In this document: in pieces, positions 45,150 through 56,133 of the stretch
How the letters are laid out: each line of letters opens with the position of its first letter
Position numbering within the stretch: the stretch's first letter is position 1
Assembly: GCF_026151205.1 (NCBI RefSeq)
Contig: NC_087078.1
Coordinates: 8,946,675 to 9,006,674 of the forward strand
Source: Bolinopsis microptera
Taxonomy: Eukaryota; Ctenophora; Tentaculata; Lobata; Bolinopsidae
Length of the DNA stretch: 60,000 bases
Reading direction: 5' to 3'
The notes under the pieces: generated by a model
Told to the model about the DNA's origin: nothing
Seen by the model: the letters and a program-made list of their open reading frames with translations, nothing else
The model's database searches: none
Position numbers and translations under genes: made by a program

Positions 45150-46037
45150 GGCTGTTAAACCTATAGTCGGTTGTTGAGAATGCAAGTTTTAAACCTGTAG
45201 TCAGATGTTGAGAATGCAAGTTTTAAACCTGTAGTCAGATGTTGAGAATGCAAGTTTTAAACCTGTAGTCTGATGTTGAGAATGCAATTTTTAAACCTGT
45301 AGTCGGTTGTTGAGAATGCAAGTTTTAAACCTGTAGTCAGATGTTGAGAATGCAAGTTTTAAACCTGTAGTCTGATGTTGAGAATGCAAATTTTAAACCT
45401 GTAGTCGGATGTTGAGAGTGCAGGTTTTAAACCTGTAGTCAGATGTTGAGAATGCAAGTTTTAAACCTATAGTCGGATGTTGAGAATGCAAGTTTTAAAC
45501 CTGTAGTCGGATGTTGAGAATGCAAGTTTTAAACCTGTAGTCGGATGTTGAGAATGCAAGTTTTAAACCTGTAGTCGGACGCGGATTTTGAGAATACAAG
45601 TTTTAAACCTGTAGTCGGATGTTGAGAATACAAGTTTTAAACCTGTAGTCAGATGTTGAGAATACACGTTTTAAACCTGTAGTCAGATGTTGAGAATGCA
45701 AGTTTTAAACCTATAGTCGGATGTTGAGAATACAAGTTTTAAACCTGTAGTCAGATGTTGAGAATGTAAGTTTTAAACCTATAGTCGGATGTTGAGAATG
45801 CAAGTTTTAAACCTGTAGTCGGATGTTGAGAATGCAAGTTTTAAACCTGTAGTCAGATGTTGAGAATACACGTTTTAAACCTGTAGTCAGATGTTGAGAA
45901 TGCAAGTTTTAAACATATAGTCGGATGTTGAGAATACAAGTTTTAAACCTGTAGTCAGATGTTGAGAATGTAAGTTTTAAACCTATAGTCGGATGTTGAG
46001 AATGCAAGTTTTAAACCTGTAGTCGGATGTTGAGAAT
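45150..46037. repeat. 34-bp minisatellite, about 26 copies
   Basis: The unit is GTAGTCGGATGTTGAGAATG followed by CAAGTTTTAAACCT. Variants at a few positions (CGGAT/CAGAT, GCAAG/ACAAG/ACACG) recur in a higher-order pattern: the block around 45640-45800 is repeated around 45850-46000. Confidence 0.95.
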
Positions 46038-46044
46038 ACATCTC

Positions 46045-46515
46045 TTGAGCTGGGTAGCTCCGGCTTGTTCTTCTGTCTCTCTTCCTGACGCGTCTCCTCC
46101 CCTGTACATCACCTAGTGGACTAATGGTGTACTAGTAGTGACAGTGCACTAGTGGACTGATTGGCCAGCTAATTATGAATTTTTGCCAGTAAATTTTGAA
46201 CGCCTGAAACAAAAATCCGGGCAAATAAATAAGGCCCCAAATAAATGAATAAAAGCCCAAAACAATTATACATTGATTCTGAAAATTTCAAACGAAAATA
46301 TTGAAAAATGGAAAAGCCTTCAGCAAAGAAATGACAGTCGCAACAAGTAGTGCACCCATAAGCTTGATTTTGGGCATGTCTAGGTGATTTTGCATAATTG
46401 TTCTTCTGTCTCTCTTCCTGACGCGTCTACTCCTCCTCCCCTGTACATCACTGATCACCTAGTGGACTAATGGTCTACTAGTAGTGACAGTGCACTAGTG
46501 GACTGATTGGCAAGC
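46045..46515. repeat. Direct duplication of about 120 bp
   Basis: TTGTTCTTCTGTCTCTCTTC through GACTGATTGGC is present at 46048-46168 and again at 46398-46513 with small indels, 350 bases apart. Confidence 0.85.
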
Positions 46516-46679
46516 GAACCTCGATTTTTTCCCCGCAAACTCCGCGGTAAATTTGGGTTTTACTGTAAAAGTAAAATGTGTACAGTAAACCTATTAAATG
46601 TGCTAAATAATCGAAAGTGAACATTTGATCGGTTAACTGTCAAACATTAACTATAGTCTATAGTCTACAAATAGAAGAT

Positions 46680-46745
46680 CAACAATGAACACATTACTGA
46701 GCGTAAAAACGCTCAGTTTTACGCTCAGCAATGTGTTCATTGTTT
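46680..46745. repeat. Hairpin with 29-base arms
   Basis: AACAATGAACACATTACTGA followed by GCGTAAAA pairs with TTTTACGC followed by TCAGCAATGTGTTCATTGTT around a 9-base loop, with one mismatch. Confidence 0.85.
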
Positions 46746-47865
46746 TTTATTTAAAACCTGTGTAATATTATAGCGAGACATATTAAATATAACATATTAA
46801 TGTCAATTCGACCAATGACGATGCAATTTTATTGTAATGCTTTGTGAACATTAAATGATATACATTTCTAGAGAAGTATGTATAAATTAATTATTGCATA
46901 ATCTATAAAGAAACTGTAGATTAATTAAACTAAGTTTTTAAAAAGCTAAACGACCTATTGAATAATGTAATGAGCACTAGTGTGCAGTCTAACTAGCCCC
47001 TGTATGAGTGCACTTTAATCGATCTAAAGCCCGCTGCAAAGAGGCGTGTAGCTGCAGAGAGAGGGGTGTAGAATTACTGGAGGCAGGTGGGTGGGGGGAC
47101 TGAGGCAGGTGGGGAGGGGAGGGGGGACTACGCTATACACCTCCAAGCATTAGCTTCACTTAGAACTATTCTAAATGTGAGATGAGACTAAAGAATTAGC
47201 TTCACTTAGATCTATTAAAAATAGATAAATTGACAACATTTTTATTTAAAAATCCAAATAAATTTTTTATCAATGTATTAGTATTTACACAAAACCGAAA
47301 TATCTACAAAAACTTGATTTACGAAGGCTGGTAGAAGGTTATAAAGAAATTTTATATGAACTCAGCACTACCAGACTGCAGCTGGAGTTCGAGAAAAATG
47401 TATGTAAAACGTTAGTACAAATACAATCTATTAACTATTTCGACTTGAACAAAACACGGCGGTTAAACCATAATTACATTGGTACCGTGCCATTGACCAC
47501 GGATTTAATTTACATTGAAGAAATAATTTTGTCATGCTGTCAGACTGTCGGAAGGATTTATTAATTTTTTGTCATAACTATAAGTTGAACATATATAAGC
47601 TAATTAAGAAATTATTAAGGTTGCTACTTGCACGTCAAACTTAACAGCTTGACACGATGCATCAGTGATCACGACAAAACCTCAAAAAAATGAAATCGAA
47701 CCTCAAAACCACATTTAAATGTAATATGTAATCTGTAATCCGCTTCTGTTAATTTATATACAATTTCAACGTGTATAAGTGATTACGGAGGGGGTCTAAG
47801 ATGGCAAAATCTAGCTTACGTAATATGTAAACAATCCCTAAGTGCAATCATTCATAAACTACCAC
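46746..47865. other. Intergenic, no gene seen
   Basis: A G-rich tract lies at 47083-47130. A MITE fragment (GATTACGGAGGGGGTC to TTACGTAATATGTAAAC) lies at about 47781-47840. Confidence 0.45.
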
Positions 47866-48466
47866 AATGTTACCTCACTTTTACCCCACAAGACTTTTAC
47901 CCCACAAGATTGTTACCTCACAAGATTGTTGCCTCACAAAACTGTTACCTCACAAGATTTTTGCCTCACAAAACTGTAACCTCACAAGATTGTTACCTCA
48001 CAAGATTTTTACCTCACAAGATTGTTACCTCACAAAATTGTTACCTCACAATATTGTTACCTCACAAGATTGTTACCTCACAAGATTTTTACCTCACAAG
48101 ATTGTTACCTCACAAGATTGTTACCTTACAAGATTCTTACCTTAAGAGTTATCCCACAAGATTCTTACCTTACAAGATTCTTACCTCACAAGATTTTTAC
48201 CTCACAAGATTGTTACCTCACAAGATTGTTACCTCACAAGATTTTTACCTCACAAGATTGTTACCTCACAAGATTGTTACCTCACAAGATCGTTACCTCA
48301 CAAGATTGTTACCTCACAAGATTTTTACCTCACAAGATTGTTACCTCACAAGATTGTTACCTCACAAGATTGTTACCTCACAAGATTTTTACCTCACAAG
48401 ATTGTTACCTCACAAGATTTTTACCTCACAAGATTGTTTCCTCATAAGATTGTTACCTCACAAGTA
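47866..48466. repeat. 16-bp minisatellite (TGTTACCTCACAAGAT)n
   Basis: About 37 copies. All three forward frames stay open for long stretches with a 16-residue period (LLPHKIVTSQDCYLTR); these are not genes. Confidence 0.95.
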
Positions 48467-48701
48467 ATAATACCAGTAAATACAACTTGAACGGTGTGGC
48501 TAATGGAGCTAGTTGATCTGTAGCACGATACTATTACTACTGTTCTTTTGTTATCTATAGTGATTATATTCATTATATTCGTTATATATCTGTAGTGTCA
48601 TACCACGTGTTTCACCTATATATATTAGTAGTGCTGTGTTATACATTTCAAACACGTGCTACAGTTCATACCTGGTAACAATTAGACTTTAGTAGTCCTG
48701 G

Positions 48702-48907
48702 AGCTAGGTGGTTGTTGATCTATATCTCCTTATATTGGCATCACGTGTCTCTATATCTCCTTATATGGGCATCACGTGTCTCTATATCTCCTTATATGGG
48801 CATCACGTGTCTCTATATCTCCTTATATGGGCATCACGTGTCTCTATATCTCTTTATATGGGCATCACGTGTTCTGTTCAGGTGGCTAGCTAGGTGGTTG
48901 TTGATCT
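48702..48907. repeat. 31-bp E-box/CArG tandem between 20-bp direct repeats
   Basis: Five copies of TCTCTATATCTCCTTATATG followed by GGCATCACGTG, each with CCTTATATGG and CACGTG (the first and last CArG boxes are altered). The array is bracketed by AGCTAGGTGGTTGTTGATCT at 48702-48721 and 48888-48907. Confidence 0.92.
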
Positions 48908-50216
48908 GGGATCCGATTAATGAGGCCTTTACATAAGAACCATTCTCTGTTAGCGCCTAGTAATACCCATCTCCGCATGTTAAATTTATAATAGCAAAAT
49001 ATGCATGTGTTACGTTAATAATAAATGAGGAGCATTTTCTGGATCTTATGCGCTTTCAACAGTTAAGTCGGCAAAACTTAAGCTCTATAAATCAAACCAG
49101 ATGTTATCAAATCAATCCTGGAATTGAACAATAAAACACCACGATAATCCCTATTGTAGACCGTCTGACCGTTAACATATTTGTAGCTATGTGCAAAGTA
49201 ACTTACGGAGGGGGTCTGAAAAGGTCAAGTACTGGTTTACTAAGTGCACAGCAAGAAGTAGAACGACAACATCTGTCTCCAGTGTCTCCAGTGTCTCCAC
49301 ACACAACCTCGCCAGCTGTGTGGCCTATTATTAGAAATAAAGAAAAGTCTGACTGTTTTAGTTACTTCATGGCCCCTGGGACCCTTGTAACAACGTGCGA
49401 CAAGGGAACCCCACGCTTAGTGTTTTAGATACTAGTCATTTCAGCGCTTCTTTAGAGTTTACAAAATATATACCATATTTTATATATATACTAGAAATCG
49501 ACGTATGTACGACAACACGTGCACAAAAATAAAATTTGCAGTACAAGAACACGTGCACGAAATGAACGAGGCTCATCATTTATTATAGTTGGAACTTGGA
49601 GCTATAGTTGAACAAAATCTCAAGTGCAGGGGGAGCTGCCCGGAGCTTATTTAGTTATGTGATTATATATAACACAATATCTGCTTATATATATACTTTG
49701 TGCCGAGACATTCGAAATACTTATATAAATAATTTGCCTGGCCCAATTAAATGTGACGTTAGGAGAGTGGGTGGGTGAGAAGTAGCGCACGTGATACCCA
49801 TATAAGGAGATATAGATAGTGTAATATCTACTGCTCTCGAGTCACCGCGCCCATAAGCGACAAAAAAACCACCCTTTATTAAATAAATACTTTAAATATA
49901 GCAACTAGGATGACCCAGCCCCTATTTGCTTAAATCCTTTAAGTTATTTTCGAAATTTGACAGAAAGTCTCAGCAACATGTGATTGCCCTGCCTTTTTAG
50001 CTGCTTATCATTACAGAAATACACAATAGCCAGTATGAATAGCTTAATGTAGCCGTAGGTGTATTAATAGTATCGTTATGAACACAACTTATATAACTTG
50101 TATATTTTATAACTTAAATAACTTGCGCTATCTAGCGTCATCTAGAACTATATAGCGCTATATTAATACATCGAATTTCAACTATCGGTAGAGAACTCTG
50201 AAAGAGAAGGAATAGC
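48908..50216. other. Intergenic, no gene supported
   Basis: A MITE fragment lies at 49196-49220 and an E-box/CArG copy at 49789-49813. The 79-codon frame at 49189-49428 starts in the MITE fragment and is not convincing. Confidence 0.4.
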
Positions 50217-50695
50217 AAGCCCCTGAAAGTAAAGGAGTCACACTAACAATCTCCTGAAAGTAAAGGAGTCACAATAATTAAAGCTCCTGAAAGTAAAGGA
50301 GTGACACTAACAATCTCCTGAAAGTAAAGGAGTCACACTAACAATTTCCTGAAAGTAAAGGAGTAACACTAACAATCTCCTGAAAGTAAAATAGTCACAC
50401 TAATTTAAGCTCCTGAAAGTAAAGGAGTGACACCAACAAGCCCATTAAAGTAAAGGAGTCACACTAAAACGCTCCTTAAAGTTAAGGAGTCACACTAATA
50501 AGCTCTTGAAAGTAAAGGAGTGACACTAACAATCTCCTCAAAGGAAAGGAGTGACACTGACAAGCTCCTGAAAGTAAAGGAGTGACACCAACAAGCCCAT
50601 TAAAGTAAAGGAGTCACACTAAAACGCTCCTTAAAGTTAAGGAGTCACACTAACAAGCTCCTTAAAGTTAAGGAGTCACACTAATAAGCATCAAG
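50217..50695. repeat. 31-bp minisatellite with a short dyad in each unit
   Basis: About 15 copies of CTCCTGAAAGTAAAGGAG followed by TCACACTAACAAT. CTCC and GGAG form a four-base stem in each unit. Spacing is 29-35 bases and the whole unit is repeated, so there are no unique spacers. Confidence 0.9.
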
Positions 50696-50889
50696 GAGCA
50701 GACGCGAACATTGAACTGAACATCAGAGATAACAATGCTACATTAGTGAATATATTCATCTAGTACAACCCAGATTGTAATTATATAGACAATGTCATTG
50801 TCAGCACACTCTACATGTGTCACACATTGTGCCACACTGGACACACGCAACATACTAGAGAGTCAGAGACACTACACTCTTCACTGTTA

Positions 50890-51070
50890 CCTCATGTGAA
50901 CCTGTACATTTGCGGGAACATGTTAGTAACTAATGGGAACCTGTACATTTGGGAACATATTAGTAACTAATGTGAACCTGTACATTTGGGAACATGTTAG
51001 TAACTAATGGGAACCTGTACATTTGGGAACATATTAGTAACTAATGTGAACCGGTACATTTGGGAACCTG
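50890..51070. repeat. 37-bp tandem repeat
   Basis: Five copies of GAACCTGTACATTTGGGAAC followed by ATATTAGTAACTAATGT. Confidence 0.9.
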
Positions 51071-51136
51071 ATAAGTAACTAATGATAAAATGTTAAACAC
51101 TCGTTCGAGATACATTGCAGTTTTATCACCCCGTTT

Positions 51137-51165
51137 ATCGGGTGACCGATAACTGAACCCAATTT
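51137..51165. mobile_element. Solo end of the telomere-repeat element
   Basis: CGGGTGACCGATAACTGAAC followed by CCAATTTTT matches the left border of the element at 28020-28215, here with no CCCTAA array. Confidence 0.55.
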
Positions 51166-51841
51166 TTTGTTGATCAGATTTTCAGGTTAGTTAGAGGGCC
51201 AGCCTAGGCTCAGATCTCGTGTCTTTTGATGCTTTAGGAGGGCCTACCATGGTTTGGATCTCGTGTCTTGGGTCGGATCTCGATGCTTGAGGATTGAGGA
51301 GCAGTGGATCGCATCCTTTTTGGCAAGCGAAACTTTATAGATCCCCTCATTGGCACGAATGGACTTTAACCATTGCGTTGAGTATTGTCATGGACTATAA
51401 ATTAAGTATTTTTTATTAAAAATTGAGAGACTACGTAAAGAATAGACATGACTATGAGTCCCAAATTGGCCAAATCCAAAAATTCGGCTATATAGTATTA
51501 GTAAACAATGGTAAAAATCTTCCACAAAAAACAAGAATTTCATAAAAGATTTATTTTCGATGAAGCGAGCGACCCAGAGAGCGGAGAAACGTAATTTACA
51601 AACGTTAATTGAATATTAACAATTAAATAACACAAGCGTTCTAAGTCTAACGGCACACTCAATTGTTATTGGTTAGGCACTGGAACACTTTACAGACTCC
51701 AACTCAAGGGGGCCGGGGGAGGGGGGTCAGCACCGCAAGCACCAGTGGGCGGCTGGGCCCCTTCAAATGTTTGGTCACGGGTCTAGTTTTTTTGGTCAAC
51801 TCAAAAATACTCAAAAATAAGTTTCACAAAAATCCAGGCTG

Positions 51842-51842
<1 letters not shown>

Positions 51843-51873
<31 letters not shown>
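51843..51873. repeat. 31-base C homopolymer
   Basis: An uninterrupted C run followed by GGGGGAGGG, opposite to the G-rich GGGGGAGGGGGGTCAG-like tract at 51711-51728. The two tracts with GGTCAGC/GCTGACC could be ends of one inverted-repeat element. Confidence 0.85.
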
Positions 51874-51875
<2 letters not shown>

Positions 51876-52160
51876 GGGAGGGTCGCTTTCAATTACTTAC
51901 ATAATGTTACTTTGAGTTTGTCCCTAGATAATATTAATTATACTTATAATTCGAATACAATCGGGTCGGATAATTTTCAGCAATGTATACCTTACTCGGG
52001 ATTATTACGACGGGTTTATCAACGACCGGTTAAAATATGGTTCGGGAAAAATATGGCGAAATTGCTCAAAACCCACCACATTTTCCCGGTCGCCATTTTA
52101 CCGGTGTCCAACCTTTCAATTTTAGATTCAAAAATTTTGTCTCAGATGTAAATTTCCTTA

Positions 52161-52178
52161 TTGATTTGATTTGATTTG
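52161..52178 (-). repeat. (ATCAA)n tail, probable 3' end of a non-LTR element
   Basis: On the minus strand, three to four copies of AATCA lie about 330 bases downstream of the ORF1 stop. Short tandem tails of this kind end many CR1/RTE-type elements. Confidence 0.6.
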
Positions 52179-52504
52179 AAACTTTTACAAAATAGCAAAT
52201 ATAAAAATGTACAGCAAGTCGAACAAACATATAAAATGGGCCGAAATGTATAAATGCTATAAAGCGTGGGTCAGTGAAACAAGTACAGAGGACAACTTTC
52301 AAAACAGGAGTTTTATGGCCGCCCAAAGTCTCAATAACATCACCTCCACCTAGTAATAAAATTATGAAATATGAAAAGTGTGAAACAATCAAATAATAAA
52401 ATATTCAAAATATATAGTTGTCTCTTAAATACAGATAACGTCTGAAAATTCTTAAAATAATCATCACTCCTTCATATATACTGATCAGTGTCCGAGAGTG
52501 TAAC

Positions 52505-53401
52505 TCATGATGACTTCTTATCACGGCTACATACCTTCCCGTACCGGATGTAGTGGTCGAGATGAGTCTGTTCCGCCCTCTTCTTCTTCAGGTCAGTGAC
52601 CAGATGCTTCCTTGTTGCTCGTTCTTCGCTGGATCTGTCTGGACATATCCATACATCTTTGTGCTTCTCCCTCAGTCTCCCTGTTTTCATCAGAATCTGA
52701 TGAACCGCTGTTGAGCTTGGGACGGTGATCTTGACTGGTCGGATAGCCGTACTACCTGGCCTCTTCCAACCGACTCTAGTCGCTTCGAAGTGAGGTTTCT
52801 CCCCGATCTCCTCCAAAACTGCGGTAACTAGCGCTGGAAGCTGTTCTTCCTCCTCTTCTTTCAGCCCAAACACGATCAGGTTCTTGCTCCTGTCCTCCTC
52901 TGCAGCCACACTCTTCATCACCTTCTTCAGGATTTTACTGTTGCAGACCGTACCACTTGCACTGTTCTGTTGAACAGCTGCACTATAGTTCTGAATCCCT
53001 GACTCCACCGTTGTTTGGACTGTCTCCTCAACAGACGTCTTAAGCAACTGTAGTTGTTCGTCCTTCTGCATCAGCAGCTGGCCCTGCAGTCTGATCACCT
53101 TTTCTTTGTCTGCTAGTGCTTCCGTCTTGAAGCACTCGATGATCTCCTTCAAGAGATACATCTGACTATTCTGCCGACGAACAAGGTCCACTGCATCCAC
53201 AATCCAGCCAGACAGAGTCTGTTTATCCTTAGTCTTGATCTTTTCACGACTTTCGTAGTCAATTTCACGGTAGTCCATATGCAGGTCTTTTTCTAACTTA
53301 TCGGACCAGCGTGCAACACAGCCTTCCACATCTTCCTGTTGATCATAGTTGAACTCCTTAATCAACTCCTGGGATCGGGTCAAAGTTGGGTCATCCCCCA
53401 T
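52505..53401 (-). CDS. LINE ORF1-like protein (coiled coil plus RRM-like domain)
   Basis: ATG at 53401 (MGDDPTLTRSQELIKEFNYD) is preferred over the longer frame starting at 53515, whose extra 38 residues are hydrophobic and unlike the rest. The product has 299 residues. Residues about 1-80 are acidic; about 85-170 form a Gln/Glu/Lys-rich coiled coil (LQGQLLMQKDEQLQLLKTSV); about 195-285 contain EEDRSKNLIVFGLKEEEEEQ and a TRVGWKRPG..RPVKITVPS block, the usual pattern of the RRM-like domain in ORF1 of jockey/CR1/L1-like elements. Such proteins bind the element's RNA. No ORF2 follows: the stop is followed by a short 3' region and the ATCAA tail, so ORF2 is lost or this is an ORF1-only derivative. 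The frame is fully intact. Confidence 0.82.
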   Translation of the reverse strand: MGDDPTLTRSQELIKEFNYDQQEDVEGCVARWSDKLEKDLHMDYREIDYESREKIKTKDKQTLSGWIVDAVDLVRRQNSQMYLLKEIIECFKTEALADKEKVIRLQGQLLMQKDEQLQLLKTSVEETVQTTVESGIQNYSAAVQQNSASGTVCNSKILKKVMKSVAAEEDRSKNLIVFGLKEEEEEQLPALVTAVLEEIGEKPHFEATRVGWKRPGSTAIRPVKITVPSSTAVHQILMKTGRLREKHKDVWICPDRSSEERATRKHLVTDLKKKRAEQTHLDHYIRYGKVCSRDKKSS

Positions 53402-54169
53402 AGTGTACTTGTATAGTAATGTACAAGTACACACGCAAAGGTAAACTACACGGTAGCAGCAAACTGAACTTATTGCAAATTTACAAAAGATAAGAGAGCT
53501 CGGTATTTGCAACACAAGCTACACTGATTACACACACTGAGATAAGCAGGTTCAGAAATTTTCGCATTACTAAAACTTGTGAAACAAGTCGAATTATCAA
53601 TAATTGTTGAAAGTAGACTCTAGCAAATTCGTTGTTTTGAATTAGCATTACATGTTTACGTGTATCAAATAACCATTATGACTCAATTTGTAGAAAATCT
53701 TCGAAAGAATGCATCGTTCACATTGTTTAGAATTATGAATAAATGACTGATGAAACTGATTCATGTTATTGACCGTTTTAATTAATTCGAGTTTTAATTT
53801 AACTGTTACTTTTACTTTGAGTCCTATTTCATTATGTAGAGATAGTCAATACCTAAGAAATTAAAAATTGGCCTATTTAAATCAACTTTGACAATAAGGA
53901 TATATGACAAGAATTGGGCAAAAAGGTGAATTTTTTGCAATTTTAGCCAAATGAAGTCGAAAAACCTACAACAAGTGTCCCAATAGTCTTCTTTAGTGAA
54001 TATAAGACAACCTTTAAAATATGAGCACCCATACCCCTTGGGAACCCTAAAAGCTGAGTCGGCGGGTTTATTAACGACCGGTGAAAATGTGGTTCGGGAA
54101 AAATATGGCGAAATTACCCTAAACCCGCCACTTTATCCCGGTCATAATAATCCCGAGTAAGGTAATGTA

Positions 54170-54844
54170 TATTAATTACAGGGACTAGGTCACCCTGCAT
54201 AGTCATACACGTTTGAAAGGGTCCTGCCGTTCAATCATTCGCCCAAAATTATCACAAGGGTTTTTTTTAGCAACTGCAAGAACACGAACTTTAAGAAAAT
54301 TGAAATTTTGGTCGAGAGAAAGTCCGCACTGTAAAATTAAAAGGACTCATTATAGTTGTTGAGGACTGAATGTGAATGTTTGACTGTTTGATTAGTAATA
54401 AGTATCAAGCAAGCTTTAACACGGGGTAAATAGTATTGTGAATATAAGGGCGACGGTCATGCTTGCCAGCATTGTGATCTTAAATGTTTTCTAAACGAAA
54501 CCTGGACAGTAAGTAGATGCACGTTGAATTTAAAATTGATATTTATTATACGTTCATTTAAAGTATAACTTTAAGTAATACAAATAAGGGGTCAGCTTTA
54601 AACTGATCTAATACGGAATAAACGACAAATAATTAATAGACTCTAACATTCAAAACGTAGATAGAAATTAGTGTCATGCATTATTTTATAAATTTTTCTG
54701 CTATAACCAAACTTTACTTAAACGCCCTGAGTACTAACTTGAAGTTAAAAGGGATTACGAAGAGACCAAGTTTTAAGAAATTTCAGTTTACTTTTTGACT
54801 AAACCGAAATTCCACCTACGGAGTGCAAAGGAGACAGCTGGAAG
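54170..54844. other. Intergenic, no gene seen
   Basis: AT-rich, without clear features, leading into the LINE fragment. Confidence 0.4.
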
Positions 54845-55477
54845 AGTCTAGGTGTTAAATTTGATGAAACTTTAAATATGGAAAGACAAATCAATTATAA
54901 TGTGAAAAGGAAATGTAGCAGGACAATGATGAACCTAAGAACTATTGGTCGTTACCTGGATGAAGGCATTAAATTGATGTTGGTGAAACAACTGGTTATA
55001 TTTAAGTTAGATTACTGTAATTCCCTGTACATGAATCTACCCAAGACCAGATTAAACAAACTTAGATCCATCCTTAATGGGGCAATTCGTTTCATCTATA
55101 ACATAGAAGACAGAACCACGGACTTGGTTCCCTTCTATAAGAAGGCCCACATACTCCCTATAGACCAGCAAATCTTCTTTAAAGTTTGTCTATTAACCCA
55201 CAAATCAGTTCACAGTACTGCACCTGGTTACCTCAAAGCATTACTGGATGTGGATGTAGTGGATACAGAACTCTCAAACAACGTGACCAGCTGTCGAAGA
55301 GACCGGATGACCATCTCATGCTCAAGATACCAAAAAATAAAAAGTCCAAAGTTAATGACAGACGTTTCTCAAGCCATGGTTGCATGGAACTCCCTTCCGC
55401 TGATATTGAGATGTATTTATACTGATACCAACTGTTTCAAGCGAATGTTAAAGAACCATTTATATAATCAGTTTTGA
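54845..55477 (+). mobile_element. C-terminal fragment of a CR1-like reverse transcriptase
   Basis: The frame is open from about 54845 (SLGVKFDETLNMERQINYNV) to TGA after LKNHLYNQF. LDYCNSLYMNLPKTRLNKLR, the LP..QQI.FKVCLLTHKSVH region and the WNSLPL..R end match the C-terminal domain of CR1/L2-type elements. The catalytic palm is missing, so this is a 5'-truncated insertion. The 600-base frame is uninterrupted, suggesting a young copy or chance survival. Confidence 0.85.
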
Positions 55478-56133
55478 TGTTTTCCATTGTCTTCACTTTG
55501 CAAGACACCTTGGCGTTTATTTTTTACCGCACTCCATTTTATGTCTTGATCTCTACCTTTCTATATATATATAGGATCTGTTTCTTTATTGATTGATTAT
55601 GTCACTGTAGTTACCTTTATTATACCTACATGTATTATAGTATGGTTTCTGCTTCTTTTTAGTTTAGCGTGGTTTACAATAAAAGATGTTTTAATTTTAT
55701 CTTTGCCTTATGATGAGTTATACTTTTGTTCACTTTTACACATTAATTGCTCACAGTCAGCCGCTCTGACATAGTTAACCACCTAGTCCTTGTGCTGTTG
55801 GTTAATCGTATGAGCGGGATATAATTAATACCTCATTTCATTGTCATCAACCCATCAAACTATTTGTATCGCTTGTTCACTATTCAGTATTCACTTGCAT
55901 TTTTCCATTTGTTAGAAATTAGCGAGCTCTCTCATCTTTTGAAACATTTGATAAGCTGCTACCCGGTGCATGCTTATTGTACTTTACATACGATCACCAC
56001 TGTACATAGATTATTGTACATATATTATCTTATTTTGAAGAATCGAAATGGCAACAAAAGGGAAAACAACCAAAAAGCAAAAAGATTGCGATTAGAACCC
56101 AGCAAGAAAGTATTGACTATTGTGTTCTTACAG
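55478..56133. other. Region between the LINE fragment and the sulfotransferase fragment
   Basis: No homologous 5' sulfotransferase exon is recognisable here. The acceptor TGTTCTTACAG at 56123-56133 opens the next feature. Confidence 0.4.

Larger units (their letters stand above)
51988..54164. mobile_element. 2.18-kb inverted-repeat element with 5-bp target duplication
   Basis: The ends are perfect 20-base inverted repeats, TACCTTACTCGGGATTATTA at 51988-52007 and its complement at 54145-54164. ATGTA stands directly outside both ends (51983-51987 and 54165-54169). About 90 bases inside each end is a second, shared segment (ACGACCGGT, GGTTCGGGAAAAATATGGCG), each forming its own dyad with CCCGGTC. 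The interior carries a LINE ORF1-like gene on the minus strand with its TTGAT-repeat tail. The simplest view is a non-autonomous DNA transposon hit by a retroelement; the alternative, a unit that moves as one, is discussed in the findings. Confidence 0.85.

Noticed and set aside
47867-48467. 185-codon repetitive protein (LLPHKIVTSQDCY)
   Set aside because: A 16-bp satellite open in three frames, with no start context and no flanking coding sequence.
49189-49428. 79-codon frame
   Set aside because: It begins in a MITE fragment and shows no domain.
50217-50695. CRISPR-like array of regular 31-bp units with a small dyad
   Set aside because: The entire unit repeats, including the would-be spacers, there are no cas genes, and the genome is eukaryotic. 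It is a minisatellite.
53402-53515. N-terminal extension of the ORF1 protein with a hydrophobic, Cys-rich stretch (possible signal peptide)
   Set aside because: The family is cytoplasmic or nuclear and RNA-binding; MGDDPT at 53401 gives a normal ORF1 start.
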